From: JADFOB01 sp964651325
GTDB taxonomy: Bacteria > Planctomycetota > Phycisphaerae > UBA1845
Assembly: GCA_964651325.1 (NCBI GenBank)
Contig: CAZYXP010000230.1
Location: 1-5,362, forward strand
Reading direction: 5' to 3'
DNA length: 5,362 nt
Part shown: positions 1-5,362 of the stretch, one piece after another
Position numbering within the stretch: position 1 is the stretch's first letter
How the letters are laid out: each line of letters starts with the position of its first letter
Made by a program: the position numbers and the translations under genes
The notes under the pieces: model-generated
The model's input: the letters and a program-made list of their open reading frames with translations, nothing else
Databases searched by the model: none
Told to the model about the DNA's origin: nothing

Positions 1-187
1 ATTGTTGACCGCCGATCAAAGGCCGACCGCCAAACACGATGAGGTTTCCGTTTTGATTCACCGCTGCCGCCAGCTTGCGCGCCCCGCCCGGAAACGTCGG
101 ACCCAGCTGCCATACGGCTGCCCCAACCGGCATCGCCACTAGGCTTCCCAGCATCAGACTGATCCACGTTGTCCACCCTCTTACCAT
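1..187 (-). CDS. Secreted kelch-repeat-like protein, N-terminal fragment (runs off left edge)
   Basis: Only the first 62 codons are inside the window. The start ATG at 187 is chosen because AGGGG lies 6 nt upstream; an in-frame ATG two codons earlier (193) abuts that AGGGG directly and is less likely. The N-terminus is a Sec signal peptide: Arg near the start, a hydrophobic stretch WISLMLGSLVAMPVGA, and probable cleavage near VGA-AV. The mature part begins WQLGPTFPGGARKLAAAVNQ and continues NGNLIVFGGRP. This matches the kelch-blade pattern of small/charged residues followed by 'aaV…G.iyvfGG', so the protein is probably an exported beta-propeller. Ligand and function cannot be told from one blade. 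It lies 394 nt downstream of the cupredoxin genes, beyond a stem-loop, so it is probably a separate transcription unit. Another frame is also stop-free here but has no comparable signal peptide or domain. Confidence 0.72.
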   Translation of the reverse strand, partial: MVRGWTTWISLMLGSLVAMPVGAAVWQLGPTFPGGARKLAAAVNQNGNLIVFGGRPLIGGQQ

Positions 188-193
188 GTGCAT

Positions 194-198
194 CCCCT
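194..198 (-). promoter_or_regulatory. Shine-Dalgarno AGGGG of the kelch-like gene
   Basis: On the minus strand AGGGG is followed by ATGCAC and then ATG at 187, giving 6-nt spacing. It favours the ATG at 187 over the in-frame ATG at 193, which would have no spacer. Confidence 0.55.
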
Positions 199-416
199 GT
201 TGAATTCGGCTTTTGCCTCAGGATTGTCTCATACGACCGCGTGCCCCCCAGCACCGCGGCCACCAGTTGAGGCAGCCCATTTTTGCCCTTGATCGCGGGC
301 GCCTGTGGGCCGCATTGTACGCATTACGCCATCACTAGTGGTAACGCAAAACCGCACGTTCAAACGCAACCTTAGAGAACAATAAGCCTTTTCTTGATAG
401 CCATACAAGCAACATC

Positions 417-436
417 GCTTGCAAGCAGCGCGCTGC
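417..436. repeat. Two overlapping perfect palindromes
   Basis: GCTTGCAAGC (417-426) overlaps GCAGCGCGCTGC (425-436), sharing GC. Both are perfect dyads. They lie 230-250 nt upstream of the kelch-like start, in the spacer where a promoter would be expected, so an operator is conceivable. Short palindromes also occur by chance in GC-rich DNA, and no function is shown. Confidence 0.3.
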
Positions 437-506
437 ACAGTGGGGCCGACGCACCCCATCGTTCCGGGTGTCCACCGGACCAGTACACCCCCCATAAATG
501 GCACGG

Positions 507-544
507 AGCCGCGGACTTGCTCGTCAGGAGGCAAGTCCGCGACT
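507..544 (-). terminator. Strong stem-loop downstream of the cupredoxin operon, possible terminator without a U-tract
   Basis: The arms GCGGACTTGC (511-520) and GCAAGTCCGC (531-540) are perfectly complementary around a 10-nt loop. In minus-strand RNA the stem extends to 14 pairs (507-510 with 541-544) with one G-U pair. It lies about 37 nt past the stop codon at 582, at the end of the co-directional cluster. No run of U follows, so it is not a textbook intrinsic terminator. It could be a U-less terminator, a 3'-end stabiliser or an attenuating structure. Confidence 0.45.
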
Positions 545-581
545 TCGGTACAGGCGTCGCCGTAACGTGGGGTCGCTGCCG

Positions 582-1610
582 CTACGGCGCAACTACCAGA
601 TAGCGCAACATGCCCCCCGGCGTTGCTGCTCCGGCGTTGGTCAGGTTCATCATGCGGTCGTAAATCGGATAGGTTCCAGCCTGTCCCACGGCTGGGGTCA
701 GCAGGGCGTCCCGCGTGTTGCCGGCCGGCAGAAACAGAACATATCGTTCCTTGGAAAACGGATAACGGTTGCCGTTCTCGGCGACGACCTGCATGTGCAT
801 GCCCAGCAGCAACGGCGCTTTGGACTCCTGGCCTGCGTTGAGGAATCTTAGCAGGGTTGTTGTGCCGGCGCTGCCCACCGCAATATCCGCCGTGACGCCC
901 GGTCGAAACGGCTCGCCGTTGATCAGGAAGTACTTGGCGTCATAGTCAATCGTGCTCGTCATTTCGATGGCCGGATCTCCGAACGGAACATACGTCCCGC
1001 CGGCTACGGCCGCGTGAATCGCCGGATCGATTTCGCTGTAGACCAGCACGGTTTCCGTGTCGTACGTGATGCCCGAATAGGCCGTTGAGGGCGCGGCATC
1101 GTGTGTCATCGCCCCGTAAAGGCCCATCTGCACTTGAATCTGCGGATGGCTTCCACTCTGGTACAGGTACGTCCCCGGGCGCAATCCGGTCCACGTATAG
1201 GTTACGTCCGCAGTATTTCCGGCGGGCGTCTGGTGCGTAAACGCCCGCACGCGATCCCGACCCGTCGCGTCGGTGAACTTCACTGGGGCCAACGAAGCGA
1301 CCTGTCCGTTAATGACGATGGAAATCGGCACGGCCAGATTGTTGTCCATGTGAATGATCAGCGTTGAATCGCCGGACGGCACCACAAGTTGCGGACCCGG
1401 CACGTTGGCGGGAATCAACTCCACGCCAAGGCTGTCATCCAGGGCGAAGCCCCACATGGCAATCGGGATGTCCGCGCCGCCGGCGGGATCGGGCATCGCC
1501 TTGGTGATGGCTTCGGCCCGCAGATAGAAGTCCGCGGCAACGACTGCGTTTGTGGCAGCGCCGGTCAAGGCGGCACAACCAAAGAGTGTCATGAATAGCT
1601 GTCGGCTCAT
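582..1610 (-). CDS. Exported two-domain cupredoxin-fold protein lacking copper ligands (third subunit candidate)
   Basis: 342 aa from the ATG at 1610, chosen because AGGGAGG lies 9 nt upstream; a farther in-frame ATG at 1661 would lie inside the preceding gene and put 17 polar residues before the signal peptide. The signal peptide is about residues 1-26 (LFMTLFGCAALTGAA…AVVAA). LFGC slightly resembles a lipobox, but Phe at -2 argues against it. Domain 1 (about 27-175) has the multicopper-oxidase landmarks PGPQLVV, SIVINGQ (97-103) and GTYLYQSG…QMGLYGA (146-167). Domain 2 starts at FLINGEPFRPG (228-238) and ends PGGMLRYLVV. Against its neighbours every ligand position is replaced: HxH by V99/N101, the YHCH-type motif by YQSG, HxxHxH by K264/L267/L269, and WHSH by Y317-D-R. 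It is therefore probably a non-catalytic paralogue that may be structural or regulatory. It is the last gene of the operon, 22 nt after its paralogue. Fold and homology are well supported; role is inferred. Confidence 0.88.
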   Translation of the reverse strand: MSRQLFMTLFGCAALTGAATNAVVAADFYLRAEAITKAMPDPAGGADIPIAMWGFALDDSLGVELIPANVPGPQLVVPSGDSTLIIHMDNNLAVPISIVINGQVASLAPVKFTDATGRDRVRAFTHQTPAGNTADVTYTWTGLRPGTYLYQSGSHPQIQVQMGLYGAMTHDAAPSTAYSGITYDTETVLVYSEIDPAIHAAVAGGTYVPFGDPAIEMTSTIDYDAKYFLINGEPFRPGVTADIAVGSAGTTTLLRFLNAGQESKAPLLLGMHMQVVAENGNRYPFSKERYVLFLPAGNTRDALLTPAVGQAGTYPIYDRMMNLTNAGAATPGGMLRYLVVAP

Positions 1611-1619
1611 TTTCTGAAG

Positions 1620-1626
1620 CCTCCCT
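1620..1626 (-). promoter_or_regulatory. Shine-Dalgarno AGGGAGG deciding the start at 1610
   Basis: AGGGAGG on the minus strand with 9-nt spacing to the ATG at 1610. It is the strongest ribosome binding site in the window and lies in the 22-nt gap after the upstream stop (TAA at 1633-1635). It rules in favour of 1610 over the upstream ATG at 1661. Confidence 0.75.
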
Positions 1627-1632
1627 TTCCAG

Positions 1633-2910
1633 TTACGGGATGGGCGTTGCCCAGTCTTCAATAATCAGCAGCGTAAACATGCCGCCCGGAAAAATATCGT
1701 TGTTCACGGCCTCTTTTTCGTGGTGGCTATGCCACGGGAACATCAGCCCGCCGAAAAAATTCCAGCCGCCCTCACCTGGCGGCAGGTCTCCCAGCGAGCC
1801 CAAGAACGGCGAGCCCGACCAGCCGGGGCCAAACGTCACTTCGAGTGCGTTCGGCAAGAGCACCGGGAAGGGTTTCCCGTGATCCGGAGCATATTCAAAC
1901 GGTTCCAGCGGATCGCCCGGTGCATGGCCGTAGATGTCCCATCCCAGCTTGTAACCCGTCCAGAAGAAAATCCCATCTTCGGTCTGGCCGGGTGTGTTAT
2001 TCGCCGTGAAGACAACCTCCGTCAGATCCGCTCCCGTGCCCGGGGCGGTCTGGAGCAGTCGGCCGTCGCGGGCAATGACCTTGTGGCTGTTGCCGTGCGC
2101 GTGTAGGGGGTGAACATCCCGCCCACCGCCGATACTCCGCATGAGGATTTGCTCTCCGGGGTGCATGCGTACCATGGCGCTGTAAGGCTGGCTCGGCAGC
2201 CAGGGTACGCCGGCCGGCGAGACGGTGTCCGGCAGGTTGCGCCCGTTGATAAACCAGTACACCGGATGAAAGGTCGTGGTATCCACCGGAAGCCCGACCT
2301 CCGTTCTCCAATGGAAGTCGTAGTCCATTTCCGTGAAAAGAAACAGATATTCGCGGTCAAAGGCGGAATCCAGGTGATTGTACGCAAGCTGGTCGAGCGG
2401 AAATCCCGCCGGACGCACGATCAGCGCGCCGACCAAGCCCATTCCGACTTGCAGGTCGGGCCTGGTTCCGCTGTGGTACTGATACGTACCCGGTCGGCTT
2501 GCCGTGAACGTGTAGCGAATCGTCGTCGTCGCCGCGCTGGCTGCAGGGGCATCCAGCGTGAGCATGCCCGGCACGCCCGTCCCGACGATGGCCGAAGCGG
2601 TCACGCCGTCCTGGCCGGGAAACACGATGGACGTTGGCTGGGGGAGCTCGTTTCTCAGATCGATCGTGACGACCGCTCCCTCGTTGACGATCAGCGTGGG
2701 GCCGGGGTACTGCATAACACCCGCGCCGTCCGCGTAGCCCCAGGTGTGGACGCTCAGTCCATCTGCGGCGCTGATGTAGCCGGTCTTCGCAGTCAGACTG
2801 AAGCTACTGCCCGTCAGTCCGGGGATGACGGCTTCAGCGCCGGTGGCCGTGAACACCCCGATGATTACGGCGGCGACCCAGCCGGTCCTTACCGGTAATT
2901 GACATTTCAT
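1633..2910 (-). CDS. Exported two-domain multicopper-oxidase-like protein: cluster-His half in domain 2, no type 1 Cys
   Basis: 425 aa with a clear signal peptide (WVAAVIIGVFTATGAEA, cleavage near residue 27). Domain 1 (about 30-170) carries PGPTLIV, SIVFPGQ (94-100) and GTYQYHSG…MGLVGALIV (141-165). It has the multicopper-oxidase layout, but three of four cluster histidines are gone: V96 and P98 replace the HxH pair, and G148 replaces the second His of YHxH. Domain 2 starts at INGRNLPDTV (221-230) and keeps HPLHAHG (H267, H270, H272) and WHSHHEKE (H394, H396, H397), then PGGMFTLLIIEDW. These are the last-domain motifs HxxHxH and HCH, with Ser395 where the type 1 Cys would be. Alone it would have half a trinuclear cluster and no type 1 copper. 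It lies between two paralogues (44 nt and 22 nt gaps), which suggests a joint complex. GGAG lies 9 nt before the ATG. Homology is secure; the complex is inferred. Confidence 0.93.
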   Translation of the reverse strand: MKCQLPVRTGWVAAVIIGVFTATGAEAVIPGLTGSSFSLTAKTGYISAADGLSVHTWGYADGAGVMQYPGPTLIVNEGAVVTIDLRNELPQPTSIVFPGQDGVTASAIVGTGVPGMLTLDAPAASAATTTIRYTFTASRPGTYQYHSGTRPDLQVGMGLVGALIVRPAGFPLDQLAYNHLDSAFDREYLFLFTEMDYDFHWRTEVGLPVDTTTFHPVYWFINGRNLPDTVSPAGVPWLPSQPYSAMVRMHPGEQILMRSIGGGRDVHPLHAHGNSHKVIARDGRLLQTAPGTGADLTEVVFTANNTPGQTEDGIFFWTGYKLGWDIYGHAPGDPLEPFEYAPDHGKPFPVLLPNALEVTFGPGWSGSPFLGSLGDLPPGEGGWNFFGGLMFPWHSHHEKEAVNNDIFPGGMFTLLIIEDWATPIP

Positions 2911-2919
2911 AATTCGTTA

Positions 2920-2923
2920 CTCC
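2920..2923 (-). promoter_or_regulatory. Shine-Dalgarno GGAG of the 425-aa cupredoxin gene
   Basis: GGAG on the minus strand, 9 nt before the ATG at 2910, within the 44-nt gap that follows the upstream TAG at 2955-2957. It supports 2910, which also gives an ideal signal peptide. Confidence 0.55.
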
Positions 2924-2954
2924 GAACTAAGTCTTATCGTGCTTCTTGGGGTGG

Positions 2955-4370
2955 CTATTGCCCGTTTCGGCCGCCGAGATGTGCGGCATTCGTACGCTTC
3001 ACCTTTGGCCGGTTCAGACCGTCGGGCGATCCTGAGGCAACCACCGGCGGATTGATAACGATTTCGGTCATCATGCCGCCATAATCTTCGGTATCGTTGC
3101 TCAAGAAATGTAGATTCGTTGAATGCAGGAAGTACGTTCCTGGCGCCACGCCCGTCGTGTCGATGATGGCATCAAACATCTCGCCGCCCGCAATGTTGAT
3201 GCTCGAGGTGGCATAGCTCATGTCTGCGCCGGACGTGCCACGCAAGAGGCGCCCGTCCTTGCCCACCACTCGCATCGGTGGAAGGCCCACAGTTGTCAAC
3301 GTGAATTCCCGCGTAGTGGACATGCTCGAAAGCCGAACCAGGATTTTGTCACCCACCGTCGCCGTCACCAGGGCGGTGTGTTCCTGAGCATTCTCAATCG
3401 GAAGCCCGAACTGATCGGCCTTGTTGGGAATCGGATTCGGGTTCACCGTATCGGGGTAGCCGCGACCGTTGATCATCGGGTAGGTATCGTCCATGTTGGC
3501 GAAGGGCAGCGGCTGGACGAACAAACTTGCGTCATGGAAGTCCGGATCGAACGACGCCAGCTGCCACGCGATCTCCACATCGTAATACGTTGAGCCGTCG
3601 CCATCGTTGTAGGCATACTTCATGCCCGGCGTTATCACCTCGCAAGTGCCGCCACCGCAGGTGCCGCTCGAGGTACAGACCGCGCCAGGTGTCGGGCCGC
3701 CGACGCATCCGACCACGGGACCGACGTGCGCCCAGGTGCCGAGCAACTGATCCGGAAGGTTATTCTGTATGGGTTCCACCCAAAGCTGGGCGAGCATGCC
3801 CATTTGCATGTGCTCCGTCGCTTCGACGTGGCAGTGGTACGCGTACGTGCCCACTTCAACCAAGTGATAGAAATACGTAAACGTCGACCCCATGTTGATC
3901 GAAAGGCTCGGTTCGGGAACGCCGTCGAACACCGCAGCGGCTTCAGGAAAGCCGTGAAAGTGAACGGTGTGCGCGTCGAACAAATCGGGTCTCAAGACCA
4001 TGCCCGCGTTGGTCAAACTCAAGTAGAAGTCTTGCCCCTCCTTTACCACGATCGTCGGGCCGGGTTCATCGGCGGCGAACAGCCCGGTTTCCATCACATC
4101 GGCGTCGGGGATACCCGTGACGTCGTGGAACCCGAATATGTACTGAATGCGACCGTCCCCCATGGTAATAAGGCCGTCACCCGCCGTAAGGTGTACGCAA
4201 GCGTGATCGTTATCCACGATTCCGTCGCCGTCCGTATCAACACCGTCCATATCCGGCGGGCACTGAGAGAAGACATCAGCGCGGACTGCGTTACGCCCGG
4301 CTCCGAGAAGGACGATTGCGCAACACAACGCGATGAGCTTGGTGCCATTCATCGGTTTACTCTTTGTCAT
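2955..4370 (-). CDS. Exported multicopper-oxidase-like protein: type 1 Cu and cluster-His half in domain 1, domain 2 stripped
   Basis: 471 aa. Two ATGs are adjacent (4373 and 4370); GGAG is 7 nt from the second and 4 nt from the first, so 4370 is preferred. The signal peptide is about 1-31 (LIALCCAIVLLGAG…VRA). Next comes a calcium-loop-like DTDGDGIVDND (45-55) flanked by C37 and C58. Domain 1 (about 75-200) holds PGPTIVV, HTVHFHG (H134, H137, H139) and YHCHVEATEHMQMGM (H179, C180, H181, H187, M192). This is a complete type 1 site (H134/C180/H187/M192) plus four trinuclear-cluster histidines. A Cys-rich insert follows (C222, C232, C238, C243). Domain 2 starts at INGRGYPDTV (300-309), but HxxHxH is replaced by T357/T360/G362, and the last motif reads LHST instead of HCH, leaving only H416. 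The tail is basic. The missing half-site is present in the next gene. It probably oxidises a substrate outside the cytoplasm; metal ion, phenol or other cannot be decided. It lies 24 nt after the beta-helix gene. Confidence 0.93.
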   Translation of the reverse strand: MTKSKPMNGTKLIALCCAIVLLGAGRNAVRADVFSQCPPDMDGVDTDGDGIVDNDHACVHLTAGDGLITMGDGRIQYIFGFHDVTGIPDADVMETGLFAADEPGPTIVVKEGQDFYLSLTNAGMVLRPDLFDAHTVHFHGFPEAAAVFDGVPEPSLSINMGSTFTYFYHLVEVGTYAYHCHVEATEHMQMGMLAQLWVEPIQNNLPDQLLGTWAHVGPVVGCVGGPTPGAVCTSSGTCGGGTCEVITPGMKYAYNDGDGSTYYDVEIAWQLASFDPDFHDASLFVQPLPFANMDDTYPMINGRGYPDTVNPNPIPNKADQFGLPIENAQEHTALVTATVGDKILVRLSSMSTTREFTLTTVGLPPMRVVGKDGRLLRGTSGADMSYATSSINIAGGEMFDAIIDTTGVAPGTYFLHSTNLHFLSNDTEDYGGMMTEIVINPPVVASGSPDGLNRPKVKRTNAAHLGGRNGQ

Positions 4371-4377
4371 CATTCTG

Positions 4378-4381
4378 CTCC
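4378..4381 (-). promoter_or_regulatory. Shine-Dalgarno GGAG deciding between tandem ATGs
   Basis: GGAG on the minus strand lies 4 nt from the ATG at 4373 and 7 nt from the adjacent ATG at 4370. The usual 5-10 nt spacing favours 4370; the difference is a single Met. Confidence 0.5.
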
Positions 4382-4394
4382 AAACCGCCTCACG

Positions 4395-5362
4395 TTATCG
4401 CCCGCCTAGACTCTGTGCGGGCGATTGGTCCTCTCGTGCGTTCGCACGACTCTTTCGGCTTCTCAGCCGCTCGTTCTCGTCCGACCCGAGATGCGGCCGA
4501 TCCGCTTGCGAATCTCGCTTGAAACGCGGGTCTGACGCATCCGGGTAGGTCAGGCCGAATGATTCGACCACTTCTCGAGTCGCAGGCAGCAACGTATCCG
4601 GTACACCCTGCAGCGGCAACGGCCAACTCCCAGCGGGCGCGTGACACGCCGGGAGCACCACTGAAGGATCATCGCACGGCTTCAACCATGCGTTTACGAA
4701 GAACGAGAAGTCGCCCGGATCGACGCAGCCCGTGCAGTCAAAATCAAGCTCGCCGCACGAGAACGTGGCCCAGGCGGGGTCCGTATCACAAAGTAGCCAG
4801 CAAGGAACCAGGAACGAGAAATCGCCCGGCCCCACCGTGCAGTCGCTATCGACGTCAAACAGAGCGTCGACCTCATCCGCTCCGATGTCCAGCCCCCCCG
4901 AAATCGGGCGGGGGCGGGGGCGACCGTCTATATCCAGCGCCAGCTCGGCAAACGGCGCCGTCACGCCGGCCACACCCGCGTCGAGCGCCGGCGAGCAACA
5001 CGCCAGATGATAGTCCGATCCGGTGATCGAAAGCTCTGGGTATCTTACAGAGACGAAGCCGCCGGCCTCGTCGATGACGCCGGCGACCTCAAACGTGTTG
5101 TTGTATTCGGTGAAGAACCCGGGATCGGCACCGATGTTGCTCGGATCCAGGCCGGTCGTGTCGGTCACGATGCTTCCGATCGGGTTCATGGCGCCGCCGC
5201 CAAGCACCTCCAAATCCCGAAACATCGGCACGCTCGGAATCAAACCGCCCAACGCGTTGTTGAGGGTGCGATCGTAAAAGAAGGAACGGTTGTGCCAGAT
5301 GATGTTATTCGCCAACACCGGGTTGGAGAAGGTCTGCCCGCTCAGCGCGGCGAAAGCCGGGC
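4395..5362 (-). CDS. Parallel beta-helix / choice-of-anchor-Q protein with duplicated dockerin-like C-terminus, 5' part missing
   Basis: The frame is open to the right edge, so this is the last 321 codons of a longer gene; a GTG at 5318 is internal (Val), not a start. The first visible residues, VLANNIIWHNRSFFY, are a typical right-handed beta-helix rung. Next come GSDYHLACCSPALDAG and DIDGRPRPRPISGG followed by LDIGADEVD, the signature that closes choice-of-anchor-Q proteins. Immediately after are two dockerin-like repeats with the shared core PGDFSF (4788-4856 and 4674-4745). Such proteins are exported and surface-associated; the dockerin-like end usually serves attachment or sorting, partner unknown. 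Unusually, about 80 more residues follow (4398-4640), ending in a very polar, Arg/Glu/Asp/Ser-rich stretch (SDENERLRSRKSRANARED). The TAA at 4395-4397 is only 24 nt from the multicopper oxidase start, so co-transcription is likely. A functional link with the oxidase is not shown. Confidence 0.87.
   Translation of the reverse strand, partial: PAFAALSGQTFSNPVLANNIIWHNRSFFYDRTLNNALGGLIPSVPMFRDLEVLGGGAMNPIGSIVTDTTGLDPSNIGADPGFFTEYNNTFEVAGVIDEAGGFVSVRYPELSITGSDYHLACCSPALDAGVAGVTAPFAELALDIDGRPRPRPISGGLDIGADEVDALFDVDSDCTVGPGDFSFLVPCWLLCDTDPAWATFSCGELDFDCTGCVDPGDFSFFVNAWLKPCDDPSVVLPACHAPAGSWPLPLQGVPDTLLPATREVVESFGLTYPDASDPRFKRDSQADRPHLGSDENERLRSRKSRANAREDQSPAQSLGGR
4674..4856 (-). repeat. Duplicated dockerin-like calcium-loop modules
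   Basis: Two copies lie within the beta-helix gene: DVDSDCTVGPGDFSF… (4788-4856) and DFDCTGCVDPGDFSF… (4674-4745). Each has an Asp-rich loop followed by PGDFSF, a hydrophobic stretch with a Trp-Leu pair, and a Cys. A 42-nt Cys-containing linker separates them. This is the two-repeat dockerin plan, in which paired Asp-rich loops bind calcium. The DNA for GGCGA-TTCTCGTTC is also nearly the same in both copies, consistent with internal duplication. Confidence 0.7.

Larger units (their letters stand above)
188..581. other. 394-nt intergenic spacer between the cupredoxin cluster and the kelch-like gene
   Basis: No convincing gene is seen on either strand. The spacer contains a strong stem-loop (507-544), two overlapping short palindromes (417-436) and the ribosome binding site of the next gene. 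A promoter for the kelch-like gene would be expected here. I see only weak -35-like hexamers on the minus strand (TTGCAA and TTGCTT, about 405-425) and no well-placed -10 box, so none is called. Stop-free stretches on the minus strand (229-534, and a second frame from 323 leftward) lack a ribosome binding site and any recognisable domain. Confidence 0.6.

Noticed and set aside
1..323. Second minus-strand frame without stops from 323 to the left edge (includes LPQLVAAVLGGTRSYETILRQ)
   Set aside because: The stretch looks protein-like, but it has no ATG or ribosome binding site at a sensible place and runs out of frame through the kelch-like gene, which has a clear signal peptide. A gene remnant at 190-320 cannot be excluded.
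229..534. 101-codon open frame on the minus strand in the spacer
   Set aside because: No ribosome binding site, low-complexity Gly/Arg/Cys-rich product with no signal or domain, and it overlaps the strong stem-loop; likely chance in GC-rich DNA.
1574..1579. Possible lipobox (LFGC) in the third cupredoxin protein
   Set aside because: Phe at -2 is atypical, and a better signal peptidase I site (AVVAA) follows about 13 residues later.
1611..1661. Upstream in-frame start giving a 359-aa third cupredoxin protein
   Set aside because: It overlaps the previous gene and adds a 17-residue polar leader ahead of the signal peptide; the ATG at 1610 has AGGGAGG at 9 nt.
2110..2898. 262-codon plus-strand frame
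   Set aside because: Antisense shadow of the 425-aa cupredoxin gene; Arg/His/Gly-rich with no domain.
3726..4409. 227-codon plus-strand frame
   Set aside because: Antisense shadow of the oxidase gene, whose ligand motifs and signal peptide are on the minus strand.
5316..5318. GTG at 5318 as the start of the beta-helix gene
   Set aside because: The frame continues open to the window edge with beta-helix-like sequence, and no ribosome binding site or signal peptide is present.
1..5362. tRNA, rRNA, CRISPR array, insertion sequence or transposase
   Set aside because: I saw no regularly spaced repeats, terminal inverted repeats, transposase motifs or RNA-gene signatures on either strand.

Overview
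The window reads as one leftward (minus-strand) gene block from a GC-rich bacterium whose products are nearly all exported. Planctomycetota (Phycisphaerae-like) is the best guess. It rests on a parallel beta-helix/choice-of-anchor-Q protein ending in a duplicated dockerin-like module, a secreted kelch-type protein, and a Cys-rich C-x2-GGP…C…C-GGTC insert. This is inference from protein style; no rRNA or marker gene is present.

Layout in transcription order, from the right edge leftward: (1) the 3' part of a beta-helix/choice-of-anchor-Q gene with a dockerin-like C-terminus (5362-4395); (2) a secreted multicopper-oxidase-like protein of 471 aa (4370-2955); (3) a two-domain cupredoxin protein of 425 aa (2910-1633); (4) a third two-domain cupredoxin protein of 342 aa (1610-582). 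The gaps are about 24, 44 and 22 nt, each with a Shine-Dalgarno sequence, so an operon is likely. A strong stem-loop follows gene 4 in a 394-nt spacer. A separate exported kelch-type gene then starts at 187 and runs off the left edge.

The main result comes from aligning the three cupredoxin proteins to one another. They align without gaps around nearly all copper-ligand motifs. Gene 2 keeps a complete type 1 copper site and four trinuclear-cluster histidines in its first domain (HTVHFHG and YHCH-x5-HMQMGM), but its second domain has lost the ligands. Gene 3 is the mirror image: its first domain is stripped (SIVFPGQ, YHSG), while its second domain keeps the other four cluster histidines (HPLHAH and WHSHH), with Ser in place of the type 1 Cys. 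Gene 4 has lost essentially all ligands. The two half-sets add up to one full multicopper oxidase site (8 cluster His plus one type 1 site). I infer a 'split' hetero-oligomeric multicopper oxidase whose trinuclear cluster lies between subunits, with gene 4 as a possible metal-free structural subunit. The substrate cannot be read from the sequence.
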